Shown: positions 14,310 through 18,597 of the stretch, piece after piece
How positions within the stretch are numbered: position 1 is the stretch's first letter
How the letters are laid out: the number at the start of each line of letters is the position of its first letter
From: an uncultured Collinsella sp.
GTDB lineage: Bacteria > Actinomycetota > Coriobacteriia > Coriobacteriales > Coriobacteriaceae
Assembly: GCA_959599615.1 (NCBI GenBank)
Contig: CAUGKA010000019.1
Span: 1 to 18,597, forward strand
DNA: 18,597 nucleotides
Reading direction: 5' to 3'
Notes under the pieces: model-generated
Database searches by the model: none
What the model saw: only the letters and a program-made list of their open reading frames with translations
Told to the model about the DNA's origin: nothing
Position numbers and translations under genes: made by a program

Positions 14310-15302
14310 ATGACTACTCAGGAACAGGTTAAGGACGTCGTCTCCCAGGTTTTGGCTGACAAGGCAGACAAGGGCGGCATCAAGCGCGTCGTGTGGATTG
14401 GCGCCGGCGGATCCAACGGCGGCAACTATCCTGCCCAGTACTTTATGGAGCACGAGGCCACGCAGGTCGTGAGCTCCAGTTACACCAGCAACGAGTTCGT
14501 GCATGCCACCCCGGCCTACGTCAACGAGAACACCCTGGCCGTCGTCGTGTCCATGCGCGGCACCAAGGAGACCATCGTCGCCGCCCAGGTCGCCAAGGAC
14601 CACGGCGCCAGCACCATCGCCATCTATGTTGACGAGTCCGGCCTCACCGAGGTCTGCGACTACAAGATCCAGTATGACAGCCTGGCCGTTGACGAGTCCT
14701 GCATGGGCCGTACCAACTCCGCCGTCGTGACCATGATCGCCATGGAGCTCACGCAGCAGACCGAGGGCTATGCCGAGTACGAGACCGCTATGGCCGCTTT
14801 CGACCTGGTCGACCCCATCTATCGCAAGGCCGTCGAGTACACCCGTCCGCTCGCTGCCAAGTGGGCCGAGCAGAACGCCGACAAGCCCTGCATCAACGTC
14901 ATGGCTCAGGGCCCGCTCTTTGGTGCCGCCTACGTCTTTAGCATCTGCAATGTGCAGGAGATGCTGCAGATCGACTCCTGCACCATCAACACCTGCGACT
15001 TCTTCCACGGCCCCTTCGAGATCCTGGACAAGCGCACCTCGCTGTTCCAGCTCATCAGCGTCGGCCGCAGCCGCTGCAACGACGAGCGCGGCATCCGTTT
15101 CGTCAACCAGTACGGTGGCGATCGCGTCTATCAGCTCGACGCCAAGGAGCTTGGCCTCAACGACATCAAGGACAGCGTGAGCGAATACTTCAACCACCTG
15201 ATCTTTGCCCCGATCCTCAACAACGTCTACATGCGTGCGCTCTCCGCCGTCACCCACAAGGATTACATGACGCGCCGTTACATGTGGAAGCTGGATTACT
15301 AA
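14310..15302 (+). CDS. SIS-domain sugar-phosphate deglycase/isomerase, FrlB-like
   Basis: A 330-residue protein with two sugar isomerase (SIS) domains, related to the isomerase half of GlmS and to FrlB/FraB deglycases, which split 6-phosphorylated Amadori compounds into glucose-6-phosphate and an amino acid. The first SIS domain (about 15-150) has GAGGSNGGNYPA and the phosphate-binding loop SMRGTKET from Ser81. The second covers about 170-310. Glu217 and His233 (in FFHGP) are 16 residues apart, the same spacing as the catalytic Glu488/His504 of E. coli GlmS and the catalytic pair of FraB-type deglycases. No glutaminase domain is present, so it is not GlmS. The start at 14310 follows GAAAGG with 10 bases spacing. 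Neighbouring PTS genes would supply a phosphorylated substrate. Amino-sugar phosphate deaminase or isomerase activity is the main alternative. Confidence 0.88.
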   Translation: MTTQEQVKDVVSQVLADKADKGGIKRVVWIGAGGSNGGNYPAQYFMEHEATQVVSSSYTSNEFVHATPAYVNENTLAVVVSMRGTKETIVAAQVAKDHGASTIAIYVDESGLTEVCDYKIQYDSLAVDESCMGRTNSAVVTMIAMELTQQTEGYAEYETAMAAFDLVDPIYRKAVEYTRPLAAKWAEQNADKPCINVMAQGPLFGAAYVFSICNVQEMLQIDSCTINTCDFFHGPFEILDKRTSLFQLISVGRSRCNDERGIRFVNQYGGDRVYQLDAKELGLNDIKDSVSEYFNHLIFAPILNNVYMRALSAVTHKDYMTRRYMWKLDY

Positions 15303-15338
15303 GGGATAGAGCGGCCTAACAGCCCAATACCCCTCATG

Positions 15339-15405
15339 AGTTGCGGTGGAATAGTTCCTGTTTGGGAGCGTGAAGCCTCTGTTTGAGAACTATTTCACCG
15401 CAACT
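15339..15405. repeat. 67-bp hairpin repeat with 19-bp arms
   Basis: AGTTGCGGTGGAATAGTTC (15339-15357) pairs with GAACTATTTCACCGCAACT (15387-15405) at 18 of 19 positions, leaving a 29-base loop. Two direct copies of CTGTTTGRGA (15358-15367 and 15379-15388) lie at the edges of that loop, the second running into the right arm. It is unrelated in sequence to the 123-bp element, so a second family of intergenic hairpins is present. Confidence 0.7.
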
Positions 15406-15412
15406 GCTAGAG

Positions 15413-15441
15413 CGGCACTTGGGGACGTTCCCTTTCTGCCG
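15413..15441. repeat. REP-like nested hairpin
   Basis: CGGCA (15413-15417) pairs with TGCCG (15437-15441), and GGGA (15422-15425) with TCCC (15429-15432) inside. The core GGGGACGTTCCC resembles REP-type sequences (GGGAC-containing) seen near RAYT transposase families; no such transposase is in the window. A related GGGACAGG sequence lies at 13007-13014. Confidence 0.5.
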
Positions 15442-15456
15442 GCACCTGCGACACTC
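15437..15456. repeat. 20-bp repeat, copy 2
   Basis: Matches 13295-13314 at 17 of 20 positions, same orientation. It partly overlaps the end of the nested hairpin. Confidence 0.6.
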
Positions 15457-15493
15457 CTTGTTTCAAGAGATTTCCCGTTCGCCGATTTGTGCC

Positions 15494-15521
15494 TTGAAAA
15501 ATGTATATAACGACTATAACG
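15494..15521 (+). promoter_or_regulatory. Promoter and TATAACG direct repeat ahead of the EamA gene
   Basis: TTGAAA (15494-15499) and TATAAC (15515-15520) form a possible promoter with a short 15-base spacer. TATAACG occurs twice, at 15506-15512 and 15515-15521, nine bases apart. Transcription would begin near 15527, which would make an ATG at 15526 unusable and supports the TTG start at 15562. Confidence 0.45.
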
Positions 15522-15561
15522 TAGCATGAAACATATTGGAAACAGAACCAAGGAGGCTGCG

Positions 15562-16644
15562 TTGAAGAGAAGCAATATGGGCTATGCGTTGGTGCTGATC
15601 GCCGCCCTCATGTGGGGAACCATCGGCATCTTTGTTAACGGAATATCCGCCCTGGGCGTTTCGTCTCAGAGCATGGCGGCCTTTCGCCTGTTGTCGGGTG
15701 CCGTCTTGATGGCTCCGGTTTTGGTATTCATGGGTTGCCAGGGAGGTGCTCGTGAGGGAAAAGCCTCGGGTCCCATGGCGCTGTTCAAGGCAAGTCCTAA
15801 AGAGCTCGTCCCCTGCGCACTTGTCGGTATCGTCGGTTTGGCCGTCGCCAACACCTGCTATTACGAGTGCATGGGCGAGGTGGGCATGTCCACGGCCTCG
15901 GTGCTGCTCTATACCTCGCCGGTGTTTGGCGTCATGCTCGGCCGCGTGCTTTATCGCGAGGGCGTGACCCCCAACAAGCTCGTCGCCATCATCTTTAACA
16001 TTGTGGGTTGCGTGCTCGCGGTGACGAGCGGGGACCTGTCCGGTTTCCATTTCTCGACTTGGGGCGTCGCGTCGGGTGTGATCGCCGGACTTTGCGGTGC
16101 GTTGCTGGCTGTGTTTAGCCGCATGGCCACCAAGACGCTGCATCCGCTGGCGGTGACGTTTTGGGGCTTTGTCTTTGGCGGATGCTTTATGGCTGTGCTT
16201 TCTGCTCCGTGGTCCGATGTAGCCGCGGCAATGTCCCCGCAGCTCATTCTGCTGTTCGCGGGCTTTGGCTTTATTCCGACGGCTCTTGCGTACATCTTCT
16301 ATATGCAGGGCCTCTCTATGGACCTCGAGACGTCGAAGGTGCCGGTCGTGGCTTCGTTCGAAACCGTGGCGACCGTTCTGGTCGGTATTGGCATCTATGC
16401 CGAGTCCGCCGGCGCAATCAAGGTCCTGGGCATTGTGCTGGTGCTCGCGTCCATCCTGATCATGAACACCGACTTCTCCAAGCTGCGCAACAGTGTGTTT
16501 GTCGGCCATGTCATTGAGAGCATGACCTTTAAGCCCAACGCGTGGTGGACGGAGAAATCGCAGGACATGGATCTGTTCCGCGAGCGCACAGGCATCACGC
16601 TGGAGCCCACCGTGCAGGAAAGCCCCTGGTACTTCGTGCGATAG
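15562..16644 (+). CDS. DMT-superfamily (EamA) transporter
   Basis: A 360-residue membrane carrier with ten predicted hydrophobic segments in two EamA repeats (about residues 5-140 and 165-300). It begins with GYALVLIAALMWGTIGIFV, the classic EamA opening. I chose the TTG at 15562 because AGGAGG (15551-15556) stands 5 bases before it; an in-frame ATG at 15526 lacks an SD and lies at the predicted transcription start. DMT proteins carry amino acids, sugars, nucleosides or other small metabolites, often outward. A hydrophilic tail of about 59 residues (from Asn302, ending SPWYFVR) follows the last span; this is longer than usual. Set between an FrlB-like enzyme and a PTS, it may export the amine or amino acid released from the sugar, but this is inference. 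It has its own promoter and may be regulated separately from the SIS gene. Confidence 0.88.
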   Translation: MKRSNMGYALVLIAALMWGTIGIFVNGISALGVSSQSMAAFRLLSGAVLMAPVLVFMGCQGGAREGKASGPMALFKASPKELVPCALVGIVGLAVANTCYYECMGEVGMSTASVLLYTSPVFGVMLGRVLYREGVTPNKLVAIIFNIVGCVLAVTSGDLSGFHFSTWGVASGVIAGLCGALLAVFSRMATKTLHPLAVTFWGFVFGGCFMAVLSAPWSDVAAAMSPQLILLFAGFGFIPTALAYIFYMQGLSMDLETSKVPVVASFETVATVLVGIGIYAESAGAIKVLGIVLVLASILIMNTDFSKLRNSVFVGHVIESMTFKPNAWWTEKSQDMDLFRERTGITLEPTVQESPWYFVR

Positions 16645-16729
16645 GGGGTTGCGCTCGGTGTCCGACCTGGGGTTATCCAGCCAGCGTCGGCCTACCCAGC
16701 CCCAACGTTTCAAGTACGTTAAACCCGTC

Positions 16730-16757
16730 AACGGTCGATTTTCACCCGCGAACGGTC
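16730..16757 (+). promoter_or_regulatory. Direct repeat AACGGTC upstream of the PTS genes
   Basis: AACGGTC occurs at 16730-16736 and 16751-16757, 21 bases apart, i.e. two helical turns, about 40-70 bases ahead of the likely PTS -10. An activator-binding site is possible. Confidence 0.3.
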
Positions 16758-16792
16758 TTTATACTAATTAGCAATATAAGCAAAGTATAAGA

Positions 16793-16811
16793 CGTTATAA
16801 TGACCATAACG
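16793..16811 (+). promoter_or_regulatory. PTS operon -10 region with CGTTAT/ATAACG inverted repeat
   Basis: TATAAT (16796-16801) is a perfect -10 hexamer, but nothing like TTGACA stands 17 bases upstream, which suggests dependence on an activator. CGTTAT (16793-16798) and ATAACG (16806-16811) form a 6-bp inverted repeat with a 7-base centre across the -10 and likely start point. CGTTATA is the reverse complement of the TATAACG doublet ahead of the EamA gene. A strong SD (AAAAGGAGGAGG) follows at 16812-16823. Confidence 0.5.
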
Positions 16812-16827
16812 AAAAGGAGGAGGCAAG

Positions 16828-17751
16828 ATGAATCAGATCATTCTCGCATCTCATGGCGGCCTGGCCGCAGGCGCCAAAGACACGCTCGAGATGGTTCTCG
16901 GCGACGTGTCGAACGTCCACGTCGTGTCGCTTGCTCGTGACGACAAGGAGCCCATCACCAATAAGGTGGACGCCATGATCGCCACGTTCAACGCGGACGA
17001 CACCGTCTATGTGCTGACAGATATGCTCGGCAGCTCGGTTAACAACAACATGGTCGAGCTTTCCAAGAACGGCACGAAGTTCACGGTTGTCAGCGGTTTC
17101 AACATCCCGCTGGCGCTCACGCTTGCTATGAGCCCCGCCCCCGTCAAGGGTGCCGAGCTCGCGGCCCTCATCAACGATGCCCGCACCGGTCTGACCAACC
17201 CCAACGCACCGGTCGAGGCTGCCGCGGCCCCCACTAAGAAGGCCAAGGCGCCCCGCCACAGCTCCGGTCCCGCCAAGATCGTCCTCGCACGTCTTGACTA
17301 CCGTCTGCTGCACGGCCAGGTCGTCTTTACCTGGACCACCAAGGTTCAGGCCGAGCGCATCATCGTCGTCGACAACGCTGCCGCCAACGACGACATCAAG
17401 AAGGGCGCTCTTAAGCTGGCCAAGCCCCAGGGCGTGCGCCTGAACGTCTTCACCGTCGAGCGTGCCCTCGCCAAGATGGACAAGCTCAACACCCTCGGCG
17501 AGCGCGTCATGTTCGTCTTTGGCAACACGGCCGAGATGCTGCAGTTCTGCCAGGGCTACAAGCTCGACGCCATCAACCTGGGCGCCACCGCCAACCACGA
17601 CGGTGCCGAGCAGGTCGGCGGCAAGGACAGCTCCGTCTTCTTCGACGCCACCCAGAAGGCCGACGTCAACCAGCTGCTCGACATGGGCATCAAGCTCTAC
17701 GTCCAGCAGACCCCTACGTATCAGAGCGTCGACATCGACGCCAAGCTGTAA
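16828..17751 (+). CDS. PTS mannose-family EIIAB component
   Basis: A 307-residue cytoplasmic phosphotransfer protein of the mannose-fructose-sorbose PTS family. It passes phosphate from HPr to the incoming sugar. EIIA (about 1-125) carries the active His9 in LASHGGLA. An Ala/Pro/Lys-rich flexible linker spans about 126-147. EIIB (about 150-307) carries the active His162 in RLLHGQVVFTW. The A-B fusion and length match E. coli ManX. Its start at 16828 has a very strong SD. EIIC follows 36 bases later in the same direction, so they form one operon. No HPr or enzyme I is nearby; the general PTS proteins must be encoded elsewhere. The SIS enzyme upstream suggests a sugar-amine substrate, but mannose-type sugars remain possible. 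Confidence 0.95.
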   Translation: MNQIILASHGGLAAGAKDTLEMVLGDVSNVHVVSLARDDKEPITNKVDAMIATFNADDTVYVLTDMLGSSVNNNMVELSKNGTKFTVVSGFNIPLALTLAMSPAPVKGAELAALINDARTGLTNPNAPVEAAAAPTKKAKAPRHSSGPAKIVLARLDYRLLHGQVVFTWTTKVQAERIIVVDNAAANDDIKKGALKLAKPQGVRLNVFTVERALAKMDKLNTLGERVMFVFGNTAEMLQFCQGYKLDAINLGATANHDGAEQVGGKDSSVFFDATQKADVNQLLDMGIKLYVQQTPTYQSVDIDAKL

Positions 17752-17756
17752 TCAAC

Positions 17757-17770
17757 CAGGCATTTGCCTG
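17757..17770 (+). repeat. Small hairpin between EIIAB and EIIC
   Basis: CAGGCA-TT-TGCCTG is a perfect inverted repeat in the 36-base gap between the two PTS genes, with no T-run. It may be an mRNA-processing or stability element that sets relative protein levels. Confidence 0.45.
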
Positions 17771-17787
17771 ACTGAAAGGAGAAGGGT

Positions 17788-18582
17788 ATGAATACGTTCA
17801 TCAGTGCGGTGCTCGTCGGCCTCGTCGGCGTGTTCTGCATGTGGGACTCCCGCCTGCTCGGTCGTCTTAACTTCGAGCAGCCCCTCGTTGGCGCTACGCT
17901 CGTCGGTCTGCTGCTGGGCGATGTGCCCACCGGCCTTGCCGTCGGTGCCGCCGTCGAGCTCGTGTCCATGGGCCTGGTGCAGGTCGGCGCCGCCGTTCCG
18001 CCCGATATGGTCCTGGGCGGCATCGTGGCCGCTGCCTTTGCGTGCCTGACCGATGCTTCCGCCGAGACCGCCATGACGATCGCCATCCCGGTCGCCGTCC
18101 TGGGTCAGCTCCTCGGCATCGTGTTCCGTTCGATCATCGCCGCCCTCACCCATGTGGCCGATAACGCGATCGATAACGGTAAGTTCAAGACCGCCTACCG
18201 TATGCACATCTGCGCCGGCTCCGGTCTGTATGCCATCATGTACTTCCTGCCGATCTTCCTGGCCGTCTTTGTCGGTACCGACCTGGTCCAGGCCATCGTC
18301 AACATGGTTCCCGAGTGGCTGTCCACTGGTCTGAATGTCTCGACCAAGATCATGACCGCCTACGGTCTTGCCCTGCTGCTCACCATGATGATCAAGAAGG
18401 GTATGACTCCGTTCCTGTTCATCGGCTTCCTGCTCGCCGCCTACCTCAACCTGTCCGTCATCGCGGTCGCTCTGATCGGTGTGTGCCTGGCTATCGTCTT
18501 CATGGGCTTCAAGTTCAACGGTTCCCATGCAGCCGCCGGTGTCGATTCCGACTACGATCCGCTCGAAGACGACGAAGACTAA
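17788..18582 (+). CDS. PTS mannose-family EIIC component (membrane channel)
   Basis: A 264-residue integral membrane protein that, with EIID, forms the sugar channel of a mannose-family PTS. The ATG at 17788 follows AAAGGAGAAGGG. The family's features are visible: long hydrophobic segments, the N-terminal stretch RLLGRLNFEQPLVGATLVGL, and GLAVGAAVELVSMGLVQVG with its conserved Glu, typical of EIIC-man. About eight spans are predicted. The last ~20 residues are cytoplasmic and strongly acidic (DYDPLEDDED), unlike the shorter tails of the best-known ManY proteins. The protein is complete. EIID, its obligate partner, is expected immediately downstream, past the window edge. Confidence 0.95.
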   Translation: MNTFISAVLVGLVGVFCMWDSRLLGRLNFEQPLVGATLVGLLLGDVPTGLAVGAAVELVSMGLVQVGAAVPPDMVLGGIVAAAFACLTDASAETAMTIAIPVAVLGQLLGIVFRSIIAALTHVADNAIDNGKFKTAYRMHICAGSGLYAIMYFLPIFLAVFVGTDLVQAIVNMVPEWLSTGLNVSTKIMTAYGLALLLTMMIKKGMTPFLFIGFLLAAYLNLSVIAVALIGVCLAIVFMGFKFNGSHAAAGVDSDYDPLEDDED

Positions 18583-18597
18583 GGAGGAACACACTAT
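18582..18597 (+). promoter_or_regulatory. Shine-Dalgarno of a following gene, probably EIID
   Basis: AGGAGG (18582-18587) overlaps the EIIC stop codon. The window ends in AT at 18596-18597, 8 bases further, which would complete an ATG if the next base is G. In mannose-family PTS operons the gene after EIIC is normally EIID. Confidence 0.7.

Larger units (their letters stand above)
15303..15525. other. Gene-free spacer with hairpin repeats and a promoter
   Basis: No coding gene is visible here. The spacer contains the 67-bp hairpin (15339-15405), a nested GGGA/TCCC hairpin (15413-15441), copy 2 of the 20-bp repeat (15437-15456), and a promoter candidate for the EamA gene near its right end. 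The large hairpin may also end the SIS transcript. Confidence 0.6.

Noticed and set aside
14283..15257. Minus-strand open frame of 324 codons opposite the SIS gene
   Set aside because: Gly/Val/Asp-rich shadow of a gene with clear catalytic motifs on the + strand.
17752..18594. Minus-strand open frame opposite EIIC
   Set aside because: Asp/Gly/His-rich shadow; the + strand encodes a complete EIIC with SD.

Overview
The window looks like chromosomal DNA of a Coriobacteriia member, most likely Collinsella or a close relative. The evidence is high GC, strong third-position GC bias, actinobacterial-type housekeeping genes, and a mannose-family PTS of the kind common in Collinsella. This assignment comes from sequence character and remembered families, not from a database match. 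Almost all genes lie on the + strand; only a GntR-family regulator is on the - strand.

Left part (1-5400): a small one-membrane-span protein of unknown function, a lower-GC orphan gene with a C-terminal helix-turn-helix-like stretch, the recombination-limiting protein RmuC, an ABC exporter half-transporter, and endonuclease III (Nth). Middle part (5400-13007): a zinc-ribbon/one-span protein with an unknown outer domain, a terminator, transcription-repair coupling factor Mfd, a PAP2-family membrane phosphatase, a PLP-dependent threonine-aldolase-like enzyme, a terminator, and a GNAT acetyltransferase. Three DNA repair genes (rmuC, nth, mfd) lie within 9 kb.

Right part (13008-18597): a sugar or sugar-amine utilisation region. 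A GntR/HutC regulator and a SIS-domain sugar-phosphate deglycase/isomerase of the FrlB type are divergently transcribed from a ~205-bp region carrying tandem 11-bp repeats, the likely operators. The SIS gene is followed by a DMT/EamA transporter with its own promoter, then by mannose-family PTS EIIAB and EIIC. A Shine-Dalgarno sequence at the right edge implies another gene, probably EIID. The simplest reading is that the PTS imports and phosphorylates an Amadori-type conjugate or amino sugar (fructoselysine-like compounds are the leading idea), that the SIS enzyme splits the phosphorylated product, and that the EamA protein moves the released amine or a related metabolite. The substrate is not proven by the sequence.

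The spacers on both sides of the gntR-SIS pair (13008-13381 and 15303-15525) are packed with hairpin repeats. They include a 123-bp element with perfect 18-bp inverted ends and a 67-bp hairpin with 19-bp arms, and they share a 20-bp sequence at 17 of 20 positions. These repeats, the 11-bp operator array, and the SIS-EamA-PTS gene set are the most interesting parts of the window.
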